From Palsa-883 sp963826975 (lineage in GTDB: Bacteria > Pseudomonadota > Alphaproteobacteria > Acetobacterales > Acetobacteraceae), in contig CAWGZJ010000014.1 in assembly GCA_963826975.1 (NCBI GenBank), positions 35,436 through 99,435 of the forward strand: DNA of 64,000 nucleotides. Direction: 5' to 3'. This document shows, in pieces, positions 18,358-27,660 of the stretch. Below the pieces are notes generated by a model that did no database searches, was not told the origin of the DNA, and saw nothing but the letters and a program-made list of their open reading frames with translations. Both the position numbers and the translations under genes were made by a program. Each line of letters opens with the position of its first letter. Within the stretch, counting starts at the first letter, position 1.

Positions 18358-18411
18358 TGATCCACCCGTGTCATGTGATCCACCCGTGTCATGTGATCCA
18401 CCAGTGTCATG
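18358..18411 (+). repeat. 3 x 18-bp tandem repeat after the GT4 gene
   Basis: TGATCCACCCGTGTCATG occurs at 18358-18375 and 18376-18393, and with one change (CCAG) at 18394-18411. It begins 22 bases after the stop at 18335. Confidence 0.9.
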
Positions 18412-18422
18412 GCCGGGCTTGG

Positions 18423-18475
18423 CCCGGCCACCCACGACTTTCTTGCTGGCGCCAGCAAAGTCGTGGGTGGCCGGG
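18423..18475. repeat. large hairpin (REP-like), CCACGACTTT family
   Basis: CCCGGCCACCCACGACTTT at 18423-18441 and its exact complement at 18457-18475 form a 19-bp stem. The loop is itself palindromic (GCTGGCGCCAGC). Related hairpins with a CCACGACTT core are at 23084-23206 and 52361-52425. It may stop transcription after the GT4 gene. Nothing else was seen in 18476-18695. Confidence 0.8.
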
Positions 18476-18695
18476 CTGATCCCCGGGCCAACCCCGGACA
18501 TGACACAAAGGATCACTCCTTCCGCGACATGATCTAACGACACAACTGCGTGATCAGCGAAATGATCCGTCATTTCGCTGTGAGACACTGTCATTGTGGG
18601 TCAAGCGAGGATGGTCCCGCAGAAGGCCTCCCGCTCGAGGGTCTGCACCCGCGGCGGCCATGGCGGTTGCTACGCGGAAGCGAGGAAATGATCCC

Positions 18696-21600
18696 ATGAC
18701 GACAATTGTGATTTCCAGCGGAACGACCATCGTCTCGACCGACATTCCGGCCACGACCAACTACCTCGTCGAGAACACCGCCACCCTGGAAATTGCCAGC
18801 GGCGGTACCGTCAGCGCCACGACGGTCGACGTCGGTGGGCTGCTGGATGTGCTTGCCGGCGGAATTGCCAACGATTCGACCATCAGCGGCGACCTGACCA
18901 TTTACGGGACGGTCGATGGCTTGACTGTGAACGCCGGCGGCATCGCCATCGTTGAAGCCGGTGGCGTCGTGCAGGGCACGGTCACGGCACAAGGAACGCT
19001 CGACTACAGCGATGGCCTCGACAACACCGGCCTGCTGACCATCGCCGGCAATACCGCATCGCTTGCCGTCACCGGCTTGCTGTTCAACAGCGGCATCATC
19101 GATGTCGGCGCCGGCGCGAGCGTAACGGTCGATGGCACGTATCAGCAGAAGTCGCTGAACGGCGGGCCCGGACCGGTGTTGCAGTTGCAGGTGCAAGGCA
19201 CCGGCAGCGGTCAGTACGGCTCGGTCGCGGTAACCGGCACGGTCGATCTGCGCGACAGCAACGCTTTGGACATCCTGGCCACGCAAGCCCCTCCGGCCGG
19301 CAGCAGCTTCACGATCATGACCTTCACGCCCGGCAGCCTGTTGGGCATGTTCGTGTCCCTGACGGGCTCGGGCGGCCCATCGGCCGGCAGCGGAACCAGT
19401 CAAAATCTCGGCAATGGCATCACGGCCGGTCTTCTGTACGATGATTCAACCGGCAACATCGAACTCGAATATGTCGCCACGCCAACGACCACCGCCGACA
19501 CCTGGACCGCCGGCGCCACCGGCGACTGGGCGACCGCCGCGCAGTGGACCAACGGCGTGCCGACCTTCTATACGGACGCCACCATCGGTGCCAATGCCAC
19601 GGTGACCTTGGCCACCGACGCAACGGTGAACAGCCTGACGCTCGACGCGGGTGCCGCCCTGGCGACCGGGACCGGTGACGGGCTTTCGACCGTGTTCCTG
19701 ACCGTCGATGCCAACGCCGCGCTGACCGTCAACGGCGAGATGACCGTCGACGAGACCACTACCAACGTGCTGAACAACGGAGCGATCGAAATCGCCGGAC
19801 CGCTGCTCGACCTTAATGCCAATGTCACGGGAAGCGGATCGTTTCAGATCGATCCCGGCGCGACATTGGAATTCGAACACCTGGTCGAGCCCACCGCGGT
19901 CAGCTTCAACGGTCCGGGCGGGACGTTATTTGTAAATACCAATCCGCAGCTTTTCTCGGGCACGCTCGTGGGCTTCAACACCGGCGGCGTGCTCGAGGTG
20001 GCCGAGATCATAACCGGCGTCACCGTCGATCACGTCAATGGATCGGAACAGAATCTCATCCTGTCGGGTAACACCGCCTATACCGCAACGATCGCGTTAA
20101 ATCCGCACGACGATTATACCAACACGAATTTCCAGATCACGGTCAACGGCAGCATATCGACGATCCGGGTGCTGACGCCCGAGGTGATCGCGGTGACCGA
20201 AGTGCCATCGACCGGCGATCTTGGCGTGGGGCAGTCCGACGCGCTGACCCTGACCATGAACGAGGCCGTAACGGTCACCGGCACGCCGACCCTGATGCTG
20301 AACGATGGCGGCACGGCGACCTATGACCCGTTGAAATCGACCTCGACCGCGCTGGTCTTCGATTACACAGTAGCAACGACTGACAGGAACGTCGCCTCGC
20401 TCGCTGCCAACGTCATTGACCTGCCGGTTGGTGCCGCAATCGCCGATGCGGCGGGCCACGCCCTTGGCAATCCGTCGCTCACCGCGCTGCCCCAGGTCGG
20501 GCCGGCGATCGTCACGCCGACCACGTTTCAGCATGGCGCAACGGCCACCACCGGTGGGCTGGCCGGACAATATCTTTGGAGCAATGCCGCCAATTGGACC
20601 AATGGCGTGCCGGTGGATGGCGGGGCGGCCATCATTCCGGACACGCTTGCCGGCTTCGACGATATTCCGGCGCTAAGCCTGACGACGCTGACGATGGGTG
20701 GCGGCTCGGCCACTGCGATTGTCCCCAGCGGCAGTCTCAACATCGGCACGCTGGTGGCCCAGGTCGGTGCGCACGGGGCACTCTCGTATTTGGAGGCTGA
20801 CACCGCCTTTCTCGGTCTCACCACGCCGGCGACCGTTACCGTTGACGCGATAACCGGTGCCGGGCTGGGACAATACGCCGCGTATGGGGTGAACGCGACT
20901 TTCCTGAACCAGTCGGCAACCGACACGGGAAATACCTATATCGCGTCGACGGGTGGCACGATCGAGCTCTCGCCCACGCCGGCCAGCGCATCGTTTATCA
21001 CCTTCGGCCCGGGCACGGTCGCGCTCGAACACCCCGCCGCCAGCAACGCCACGACGCTGTCCAACGTCGCGCCGGGTGACGTCCTCGAACTGCCCGGCAA
21101 CTCGGTCACCAGCGCCAGCTTCGGCGCGGCCAGCCTGGAGGTGATCACCAATGACGGCACCTATGCTTTTACCAATGTCAGCTACGCCTCGCCGGTCGCC
21201 GGCTATACCGCCGCGTTCGACGCAACCACCGGCCTCGAAGCGATCACCTTCGCTGCCCCAACCGTATTTCAGCATGGCGCGATCGCCACCACCGGTGGGC
21301 TGGCCGGACAATATCTTTGGAGCAATCCGCTCAACTGGACCAATGGCGTGCCGCTGGACGGCGGGGGCGCCATCATTCCGGATTCGCTTGCCGGCTTCGA
21401 CGATATTCCGGCGCTAAGCCTGACGACGCTGACGATGGGTGGCGGCTCGGCCACTGTGATCGTCCCCAGCGGCAGTCTCAACATCGGCACGCTGGTGGCC
21501 CAGGTCGGTGCGCACGGGGCACTCTCGTATTTGGAGGCTGACACCGCCTTTCTCGGTCTCACCACGCCGGCGACCGTTACCGTTGACGCGATAACCGGTG

Positions 21601-22994
21601 CCGGGCTGGGACAATACGCCGCGTATGGGGTGAACGCGACTTTCCTGAACCAGTCGGCAACCGACACGGGAAATACCTATATCGCGTCGACGGGTGGCAC
21701 GATCGAGCTCTCGCCCACGCCGGCCAGCGCATCGTTTATCACCTTCGGCCCGGGCACGGTCGCGCTCGAACACCCCGCCGCCAGCAACGCCACGACGCTG
21801 TCCGACGTCGCGCCGGGTGACGTCCTCGAACTGCCCGGCAACACCGTCACCAGCGCCAGCTTCGGCGCGACCAGCCTGGACGTGATCACCAATGACGGCA
21901 CCTATGCTTTTACCAACGTCAGCTACGCCTCGCCGGTCGCCGGCTATACTGCCGCGTTCGACGCCACCACCGGGCTCGAAGCGATTACGTTCAGTCATTC
22001 CGCTGTGTGCTTCTGCTCGGGCACGCTGGTTCTCACCGACCGCGGTGAAGTGCCGGTCGAAGCCCTGGCCATCGGCGACCGCGCCATCACGCTGTCGCAT
22101 GGGCCCCGGCCGATTACCTGGATCGGCAACGGCCGTGTGCTGGCGACACGCGGACGCCGTTCCGCTGCGACACCGATCATCGTGAGCAAAGGCGCGCTGG
22201 CCGACAACGTGCCGCACCGCGATCTTGCCGTCACCAAGGGTCATTCGCTGTACCTCGACGGCGTGTTGATCCCAGCCGAGTTCCTGGTGAACCACCGCTC
22301 CATCCGATGGGATGACCGGGCGCAGGAGGTGACCGTCTATCACGTCGAGCTGGACACGCACGATGTGCTGCTGGCCAACGGTGCGCCCGCGGAAAGTTAT
22401 CGCGATGACGGCAATCGCTGGCTGTTCCGCAACGCCAATACCGGATGGGGCCTGCCGCCACAGGCACCGTGCGCGCCGGTGCTGACCGGCGGCGGCGCGG
22501 TGGATGCGGTGTGGCGACGGCTACTGGACCGCGCGGGCCTGCGCGGGAACCTGCCGCTGACCGGTGATGCCGATCTGCATCTGCTGGTGGACGGGCGGCG
22601 GCTCGACGCCGTGCGCCAAGTGGCCGACGCCCATGTCTACAGTTTGCCCGATGTGCCCGACACCGTGCGCATCGTCTCACGCGCCGCGGCACCGCAGGAA
22701 TTGGGGCTTGCCCGCGATCCGCGCAGTCTCGGCGTGGCGCTGCGCCGGATCGTGGTGCGAGCAGGGACCAGGTTCCGCGTCATCGAGGCGTCCGACGCCG
22801 CGCTGGCCGACGGCTTCCATGCTTTCGAGGCAGCCAATGGCTTCCGCTGGACCGATGGCGACGCCGCGGTACCGATCGAACTGTTCGCCGGCTTCGCCGG
22901 ATCCGTCGAACTCGTCCTGACAATCGCGAGCACAGCACACTACCTCGAAGAGGGGCACTACCTCGAAGAGAGCACACGCCGGCAGGTGGCATGA
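18696..22994 (+). CDS. giant repeat protein with C-terminal Hint domain, 1432 aa
   Basis: ATG 18696 follows GAGGAA at a good distance. Residues 1-~480 are Thr/Gly/Ala-rich beta-repeat sequence (TLEIASGGTVSATTVDVGGL) as in autotransporter-like passenger proteins. About 490-600 is a SwmB/Ig-like module (VTVTGTPTLMLNDGGTATYD). About 608-1101 are two near-identical 247-residue copies beginning FQHGA and containing GGLAGQYLWSN. About 1104-1250 is a Hint (hedgehog/intein) domain: CFCSGTLVLTDRGEVPVEAL, IGDRAI, then VTKGHSLYLDG. Hint domains cleave or splice themselves. No signal peptide is evident, so a type I or unknown export route is inferred. Downstream of the glycosyltransferases it is a plausible glycosylated surface protein. 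Near its end are two 18-bp repeats (coding HYLEEx). Confidence 0.85.
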   Translation: MTTIVISSGTTIVSTDIPATTNYLVENTATLEIASGGTVSATTVDVGGLLDVLAGGIANDSTISGDLTIYGTVDGLTVNAGGIAIVEAGGVVQGTVTAQGTLDYSDGLDNTGLLTIAGNTASLAVTGLLFNSGIIDVGAGASVTVDGTYQQKSLNGGPGPVLQLQVQGTGSGQYGSVAVTGTVDLRDSNALDILATQAPPAGSSFTIMTFTPGSLLGMFVSLTGSGGPSAGSGTSQNLGNGITAGLLYDDSTGNIELEYVATPTTTADTWTAGATGDWATAAQWTNGVPTFYTDATIGANATVTLATDATVNSLTLDAGAALATGTGDGLSTVFLTVDANAALTVNGEMTVDETTTNVLNNGAIEIAGPLLDLNANVTGSGSFQIDPGATLEFEHLVEPTAVSFNGPGGTLFVNTNPQLFSGTLVGFNTGGVLEVAEIITGVTVDHVNGSEQNLILSGNTAYTATIALNPHDDYTNTNFQITVNGSISTIRVLTPEVIAVTEVPSTGDLGVGQSDALTLTMNEAVTVTGTPTLMLNDGGTATYDPLKSTSTALVFDYTVATTDRNVASLAANVIDLPVGAAIADAAGHALGNPSLTALPQVGPAIVTPTTFQHGATATTGGLAGQYLWSNAANWTNGVPVDGGAAIIPDTLAGFDDIPALSLTTLTMGGGSATAIVPSGSLNIGTLVAQVGAHGALSYLEADTAFLGLTTPATVTVDAITGAGLGQYAAYGVNATFLNQSATDTGNTYIASTGGTIELSPTPASASFITFGPGTVALEHPAASNATTLSNVAPGDVLELPGNSVTSASFGAASLEVITNDGTYAFTNVSYASPVAGYTAAFDATTGLEAITFAAPTVFQHGAIATTGGLAGQYLWSNPLNWTNGVPLDGGGAIIPDSLAGFDDIPALSLTTLTMGGGSATVIVPSGSLNIGTLVAQVGAHGALSYLEADTAFLGLTTPATVTVDAITGAGLGQYAAYGVNATFLNQSATDTGNTYIASTGGTIELSPTPASASFITFGPGTVALEHPAASNATTLSDVAPGDVLELPGNTVTSASFGATSLDVITNDGTYAFTNVSYASPVAGYTAAFDATTGLEAITFSHSAVCFCSGTLVLTDRGEVPVEALAIGDRAITLSHGPRPITWIGNGRVLATRGRRSAATPIIVSKGALADNVPHRDLAVTKGHSLYLDGVLIPAEFLVNHRSIRWDDRAQEVTVYHVELDTHDVLLANGAPAESYRDDGNRWLFRNANTGWGLPPQAPCAPVLTGGGAVDAVWRRLLDRAGLRGNLPLTGDADLHLLVDGRRLDAVRQVADAHVYSLPDVPDTVRIVSRAAAPQELGLARDPRSLGVALRRIVVRAGTRFRVIEASDAALADGFHAFEAANGFRWTDGDAAVPIELFAGFAGSVELVLTIASTAHYLEEGHYLEESTRRQVA
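20526..21993 (+). repeat. direct tandem duplication, 2 x 741 bp, inside the Hint-protein gene
   Basis: TTTCAGCATGGCGC recurs at 20526 and 21267, exactly 741 bases apart. The following hundreds of bases are nearly identical, with only scattered changes (for example TCGGTCACCAGC versus ACCGTCACCAGC). The period is 247 codons, so the frame is kept. The high DNA identity points to a recent duplication or gene conversion. Confidence 0.95.
22935..22970 (+). repeat. 2 x 18-bp repeat near the 3' end of the Hint-protein gene
   Basis: GCACACTACCTCGAAGAG and GGGCACTACCTCGAAGAG are adjacent, seven codons before the stop codon. Confidence 0.85.
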
Positions 22995-23083
22995 ACCCGA
23001 TCCCGATCGTCCGCTCGTATCAGGACGTCCGTGCAGTGCATAACACCAACGTCCCTAAATATTGACGTACGGGCCGCCACCCC

Positions 23084-23206
23084 CCGTCATGCCGGCCCCC
23101 GGGTCGGCCCAACGGGCCGCCCGAGGACAGGCTCAGGCCGGTATCCACGACTTGCCTTCGTCGCGGCAAAAATAATCGTGGATACCGGCGTTCGACGGCA
23201 TGACGG
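23084..23206. repeat. nested intergenic hairpin, CCACGA family
   Basis: Outer arms CCGTCATGCCG (23084-23094) and complement (23196-23206). Inner arms CCGGTATCCACGA (23138-23150) and complement (23176-23188). It lies between convergent genes (stop 22994, stop 23270) and may act as a bidirectional terminator. No gene in 22995-23269. Confidence 0.8.
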
Positions 23207-23269
23207 AGACGCCACGGAAGAGTCGATCATTCGGGCGGCTGGTATAACCCGACACACGCCCCTGCCGCA

Positions 23270-24577
23270 CTACCGATACGTGGTCAGCATATAATTCACC
23301 AGCGGATTGTCCTGGTCGGGATACAGCAATTCCGTAAAGTGCCTGCTGCGGCGTCCTCGGCTGCGCTTGCGCCAGGCGATCGCGTCGAACGCAGCCGAGG
23401 GCTGCATGTCGTTCGACGTCGCGGCAATCAGATAAAATGCGAACGGATCCTGGCGGCGCGGCACTTTGCTGCTGGGCTGTGCAATGAACCACAGCGGGTC
23501 GAACAATGAGTTTGGCGACACAAGCTGATGATGACGGTTGGCCAGGAAATGCGCCAGCGGCGACATGTCGGGCGCCAAACCATACTTTTCGCGATACCAG
23601 CCGGGTTCGAAATAAACCACTGGCCGGCGATCGTGCCGCTCGCCGACCAACAGGTAGTGGACCAGCGGATTGACGCCCAGGTGCGTCACCTCCGGATTGG
23701 TCGCGACATACCATCTGGTGTCGAAATAAGCGTTCGGATTGCGCCCTTCCTTCCAGCCGAACGCGCAGAAGTGCGACACCGGGTCCATGTCTGCCTCGGT
23801 CACGTCACTGTGCGCCACCAGGTAATGATTGATGTCGATCAGCCCGGAGCCGGCCAGCACCGCGATATCGGCGGCTGCCGTCGCCGCGATATCCGCATCC
23901 GCCGCGAGATACGGCAGGAACGGATCACCGCCCTCGGGCGCGGCCGGAGCATTGGCCACGGACCATAGCGCCGAGCAGGGCGCCAGGCGCTCCGTCGTCC
24001 GGTGCGCCAGGAAATGCGCCAACGGCGACACGCCATCCGCCAAACGATAAACCATTCGATACCATACAGGATTGAAATTCGGCCCCGGCGGATGACCGGC
24101 CGGTTCGCCTTTTCCGGCATAATGCAGCAACGCATCGGTGCCACGCCGGATTCTGGTTCGTTTGCGATACCAACGATCGACCAGGTAGGCGTTGGCGCCG
24201 CGGCCCTCCTGCCGGCCATACCGGATGTAGTGGTCCAGTGGATCCGACCCGGCGTCGGCGACGTCCCGGTTCATCCGCAGGTACCACGATGCGTCGAACA
24301 GACCGCTACGTTCAACCGCCGTCCGCTCAGCGGAAATCCGCTGCTCATCCGCGGCTTCCCGCAACTGGCTGATCGCTTCACGCACGGCGCTCGGCGGCGC
24401 GCCTTTCAGCAGCCTGCCGATCCACCCCTCGTGCTCAGACCCCGACGGCGTGCGCGCAAGGAGTTCCCTGTACAGCTCAAGAACATAGGCCTCGGCCGAC
24501 GCCCGTTCCACAACGACTCCACGACGCAATCCGTCCGACGATGGCCCCATCGTCCAAGACGCGGTTCCCCGCAGCAA
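23270..24577 (-). CDS. DUF4214 protein with repeated WYLxxNxDV / DPLxHYxxxG motifs, 435 aa
   Basis: Residues about 28-65 (AYVLELYRELLARTPSGSEH) are a DUF4214 helical module. From about 95 there are several copies of a ~40-residue unit: FDASWYLRMNRDVADAGSDP then LDHYIRYGRQEGR, INHYLVAHSDVTEADMDPVS then GWKEGRNPN, and WYVATNPEVTHLGVNPLVHY. The unit is shared with the N-terminus of the GT2 enzyme at 14825 (NYLRAYPDVA). Such proteins sit in exopolysaccharide and S-layer-type loci; a direct function is not established. It is convergent with the Hint-protein gene. No signal peptide seen. Confidence 0.75.
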   Translation of the reverse strand: MLRGTASWTMGPSSDGLRRGVVVERASAEAYVLELYRELLARTPSGSEHEGWIGRLLKGAPPSAVREAISQLREAADEQRISAERTAVERSGLFDASWYLRMNRDVADAGSDPLDHYIRYGRQEGRGANAYLVDRWYRKRTRIRRGTDALLHYAGKGEPAGHPPGPNFNPVWYRMVYRLADGVSPLAHFLAHRTTERLAPCSALWSVANAPAAPEGGDPFLPYLAADADIAATAAADIAVLAGSGLIDINHYLVAHSDVTEADMDPVSHFCAFGWKEGRNPNAYFDTRWYVATNPEVTHLGVNPLVHYLLVGERHDRRPVVYFEPGWYREKYGLAPDMSPLAHFLANRHHQLVSPNSLFDPLWFIAQPSSKVPRRQDPFAFYLIAATSNDMQPSAAFDAIAWRKRSRGRRSRHFTELLYPDQDNPLVNYMLTTYR

Positions 24578-24609
24578 ACACCAAAAGTTACCCCCCGTCT
24601 CGATCGCCT

Positions 24610-24735
24610 CGGGGTAATCGGGTGAAGGAAGGAAAGCCGGGGCAAAGCCCCCTGGACCCCCACCAGAGACGAAGCCCTTGGCGGGGTTCCAGGGGCAGCA
24701 CCCCTTGGTGGGGCCCGGGGCAACGCTCCGGCCTT
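24610..24735. repeat. REP-like element, GGGGCAAAGCCCC family
   Basis: GGGGCAAAGCCCCCTGGACC, then CCCTTGGCGGGGTTCCAGGG and CACCCCTTGGTGGGGCCC, form overlapping palindromes. The same units in the other orientation flank the 122-bp palindrome at 58590. It lies between the start of the DUF4214 gene and the end of the FAH gene. Confidence 0.75.
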
Positions 24736-24742
24736 GCTTCCT

Positions 24743-25681
24743 TCAGGCGGTCGCCTTTGCCGTGTACTTCCCGCCGGTCTGCAGCGTCGGCGTATCGAAC
24801 CCCTGGTTCTGCCGATCCAGCCGTGTCTCGCGCGACCAGGTGCGCTTCAGTTCATCGCGCACCTTGATCGTCAGCCGCCCCAGGCCCTCCGTCTCCAACT
24901 CCACGGTATCGCCGTCCATGAACGCGGACAGCCCGCGATGGTTGGTTCCGGTGGCCAGGATGTCGCCCGGCTCCAGCGTGTGGATCGAGGTGACCCACTC
25001 GATGCAGCGCGGGATCTTGTGCGCCATGTCGTCGGTGTTGAAGTTCTGCTTCACCTCGCCGTTGACCCACAGCTTCACCTGGAGTTTGTGAGGGTCGGGG
25101 ACCTCATCGGCGGTGACGATGAACGGACCGATCGGGCAGAACGTGTCGCGCGACTTCATCTGGAAGAACACGTTGCCGGCCGGAGGTAGGCCGCGCGCCG
25201 AGCCATCGATGAAGTTGACGTAGCCGAACACGTAGCCCATCGCGTCGGCGGCGCTGACCTTGCTGGCGCGCTTGCCGATCACCACGGCGATCTCCGCCTC
25301 GCCCTCGAAGATCGTTGCGGGCACGTCGGGCAGCACCATGGTCTCGCCCGGGCCGATGATCGCGGTCGGCGCCTTGTGGAATGCATTCAGCGGCGCTGGC
25401 GCCGACCGCGTACCGTCCTCCATGTAGTTCACCGCCATGCAGGCGATATTGCCCGGCTTGGGCAGTGGCGCGCGCAATTGCACACCGGCGAGCGGTACCG
25501 GCTTGCCCGCGGCCGCCGCGGCGTCGAGCTTGCCACGCCAGGCGGCGAAGTGCTCGATCAGCCCGCTGATCAGGCTGCCTGGGCCGGTGTGCGGGATATC
25601 GCGCACGGCGGCGGAGACATCGACGATGCCGTCGCCCTTCACCACGCCCAGTTTGTAGTCGTCGAAGAAGGCCAGTTTCAT
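24743..25681 (-). CDS. fumarylacetoacetate hydrolase family protein, 312 aa
   Basis: ATG 25681 has GGAAAG upstream. The FAH fold is recognised from FEGEAEIAVVIGKRASKVSA, with the metal-ligand Glu residues, then VFGYVNFIDGSARGL and GDILATGTNHRGLSAFMDGD. Family members hydrolyse or isomerise 2-oxo-acid intermediates of aromatic or sugar-acid breakdown (for example ureidoglycolate lyase-like, acylpyruvase, OPET decarboxylase). The cupin gene lies 28 bases upstream in the same direction, so they are probably one operon. The exact substrate is unknown. An HpaB-like monooxygenase nearby fits aromatic catabolism. Confidence 0.9.
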   Translation of the reverse strand: MKLAFFDDYKLGVVKGDGIVDVSAAVRDIPHTGPGSLISGLIEHFAAWRGKLDAAAAAGKPVPLAGVQLRAPLPKPGNIACMAVNYMEDGTRSAPAPLNAFHKAPTAIIGPGETMVLPDVPATIFEGEAEIAVVIGKRASKVSAADAMGYVFGYVNFIDGSARGLPPAGNVFFQMKSRDTFCPIGPFIVTADEVPDPHKLQVKLWVNGEVKQNFNTDDMAHKIPRCIEWVTSIHTLEPGDILATGTNHRGLSAFMDGDTVELETEGLGRLTIKVRDELKRTWSRETRLDRQNQGFDTPTLQTGGKYTAKATA

Positions 25682-25709
25682 GGCGGTGTCTTTCCGGTGT
25701 GGTGGTTGC

Positions 25710-26060
25710 TCACTCGATGGGAACAAAAATGGAATGGCGGAGCTTGCCGCCGATGGATTTTGACAGATGGCCCTTGCCGGTGATGTCCTCGACCAGGATT
25801 ACTTCGCCGGCGCCGATCGTGCGGGCCTCGCCGTCGCTGGCCGTGATCTGCACGCCGGCGTCGAGGTTGATGATGTACTGCCGGCGCGGTGCCGGGTGCC
25901 AGTCCAGGTCGTAGTCGCCCGAGGTCTCGCGGAAGATGATGCCGGTGGCCGGCAGCCGTTTGCTGAGCTTGCTGGCGTTGCGGGTTTCGACCCACTCCAC
26001 CTCGATGTCGCGGAAGTGGGATTGGCCGGCGGCGTCGGTGTAAAGATTGTGGATACGCAT
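25710..26060 (-). CDS. cupin-fold protein, 116 aa
   Basis: ATG 26060 with GGAAGG upstream. Small single-domain cupin: DWHPAPRRQYIINLDAGVQI carries the first metal motif (His, Glu replaced) and IGAGEVILVEDITGKGHLS the second. Similar small cupins accompany FAH-type hydrolases in catabolic operons. The role (isomerase, dioxygenase-like or binding) cannot be set from sequence. First gene of the cupin-FAH pair, transcribed divergently from the acetyltransferase with about 80 bases between. Confidence 0.75.
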   Translation of the reverse strand: MRIHNLYTDAAGQSHFRDIEVEWVETRNASKLSKRLPATGIIFRETSGDYDLDWHPAPRRQYIINLDAGVQITASDGEARTIGAGEVILVEDITGKGHLSKSIGGKLRHSIFVPIE

Positions 26061-26141
26061 GTGTGGGTTGTCCTTCCCCCCGTTGGATGATGTGGTTGGC
26101 GGGAAGTGTACCGGCTGTGCGAGAGAAGGGACAGAGGGGCC

Positions 26142-26588
26142 ATGCCGACCATCCGCCGCGCCGTCACCGCCGATGTGCAAGCGATCGAGCGCATCGTACA
26201 CGATGCCTATGTGAAATATGTCGATCGCATCGGCAAGCAGCCCGGGCCGATGCTGGATGATTACGCGGCACGGGTCGCGGCGGGCGAGGCATCAGTGTGC
26301 GCCGAGGGCGACGACATCGCCGGGATCCTGGTGCTGGAACCGGCGCCGGATCATCTGCTGCTGGACAACATCGCGGTGGCGCCATCGTGGCAGGGCAGGG
26401 GGGTGGGGCGGCTGCTGCTCGACTTTGCGGACGCCGAGGCGCGGCGGGCCGGCTATACCGAGCTACGTCTCTACACGCATGTATTGATGCACGAGAACAT
26501 CGCACTGTACTTGCGTCTGGGCTGGCAGGAATGCGGGCGCGGTGAGCAGGCCGGGTTCCAGCGCGTGTTCATGCGCAAGCCGGTGTAG
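26142..26588 (+). CDS. GNAT family N-acetyltransferase, 148 aa
   Basis: ATG 26142 with GAGGGG close upstream. Acetyl-CoA binding motif A is visible as NIAVAPSWQGRGVGRLLLDF (Q-x-x-G-x-G), followed by motif B with MHENIALYLRLGW. Length and layout match single-domain GNAT enzymes of the RimI/YhhY type. The acceptor is unknown. It faces away from the cupin gene and ends 200 bases before the DUF1989 gene. Confidence 0.9.
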   Translation: MPTIRRAVTADVQAIERIVHDAYVKYVDRIGKQPGPMLDDYAARVAAGEASVCAEGDDIAGILVLEPAPDHLLLDNIAVAPSWQGRGVGRLLLDFADAEARRAGYTELRLYTHVLMHENIALYLRLGWQECGRGEQAGFQRVFMRKPV

Positions 26589-26790
26589 CGCCGGTTCTGG
26601 TCCTCTTGTGGTTGCTGGCGTGGCGAGGCCCGAACCAGCGCGCCGTCCGATCCGCCTGCGGCGGTCGCAACGACGCGCCGCAGGTCGTCGATATTTTCAA
26701 CTCGCCGAGGCGGGAGTACAACGCGGCTGGTTCGGGATTTGACGCGCGCCGTGCATCCGGGTCGTCGGCCACATTCGGAAAGGCGAGAGA

Positions 26791-27654
26791 ATGGCAAGAT
26801 CAGCTCAAACGACACCCCCACCGGACGCGGCGGCACGGCGCGGGGCGACAGCAGTCGTGACTTATGCGGTCGGGCAATTGCCGTCGTTCGACGCAGCGTT
26901 CTACAACGCAGCGCGCTCCGAGTTGACGAAAATCTCCGAACTCATCGTTCCGCCGCGCGACGCGAGGGCATTCAGCGTGCCCGCGGGGCATTTCTTCCGC
27001 ATCGTCAGCGTCGAAGGCCCGCAAGTCGGCGACCTTAATCTGTGGAACGCACACGACCTGTCGGAGCGGTTCTTCAGCGGCAAGACGCGGGCGCTGCACG
27101 CGACGCATGTCAGCACCGGCGACCGGCTATGGAGCACTTTGCCGAGCCTGCGTCCGATGGCGACCATCACCCACGACACGCTCGACTGGTACGGCTGGGA
27201 TGACGACGGTGGAGGTGTGCACGACGTCATCGGCACCCGATGCGATCCCTACACCAACATGCTGTTGAAAGGGACCGAGTACCATCACTGCTGCCACTCG
27301 AATTTGACACGAGCCCTCGCGGCGCAGCGGAACATTCCGCTGGCGCAAGCCGAACCACTTGTCCACGACGTGGTGAACGTCTTCATGTGCACCGGGTTCA
27401 CGCGCGATACGCACCAGTACTTCATGAAGGCAAGCCCGGTGCGACCCGGCGACTTCATCGAGTTGTTCGCCGAGATCGACCTGCTGGGTGCACTGTCGGC
27501 ATGCCCAGGGGGCGATTGCGGCGCCAGCCACTCCGACGACGGCGCCAGGTGCTATCCGCTGAAGGTCGAGATCTATCGCCCGAGGGATGGCGCGCTCGCC
27601 GGGTGGCAGTCGCCGCCCCCGAACCGATATTCTCGGACCCATGGGATCGCGTGA
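26791..27654 (+). CDS. urea-carboxylase-associated (DUF1989) family protein, 287 aa
   Basis: DUF1989 protein: FSVPAGHFFRIVSVEGPQVG, then GDLNLWNAHDLSERF and the conserved CPGGDC near residue 236. In urea amidolyase clusters such proteins accompany urea carboxylase, and related ones act on guanidine-derived nitrogen compounds. Here no carboxylase is present. The start has GGAAAGG upstream. A Cys/His set (HCCHSNLTRAL) suggests metal binding. It ends 7 bases from the convergent HpaB-like gene. Specific substrate unknown. Confidence 0.8.
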   Translation: MARSAQTTPPPDAAARRGATAVVTYAVGQLPSFDAAFYNAARSELTKISELIVPPRDARAFSVPAGHFFRIVSVEGPQVGDLNLWNAHDLSERFFSGKTRALHATHVSTGDRLWSTLPSLRPMATITHDTLDWYGWDDDGGGVHDVIGTRCDPYTNMLLKGTEYHHCCHSNLTRALAAQRNIPLAQAEPLVHDVVNVFMCTGFTRDTHQYFMKASPVRPGDFIELFAEIDLLGALSACPGGDCGASHSDDGARCYPLKVEIYRPRDGALAGWQSPPPNRYSRTHGIA

Positions 27655-27660
27655 GACAGG

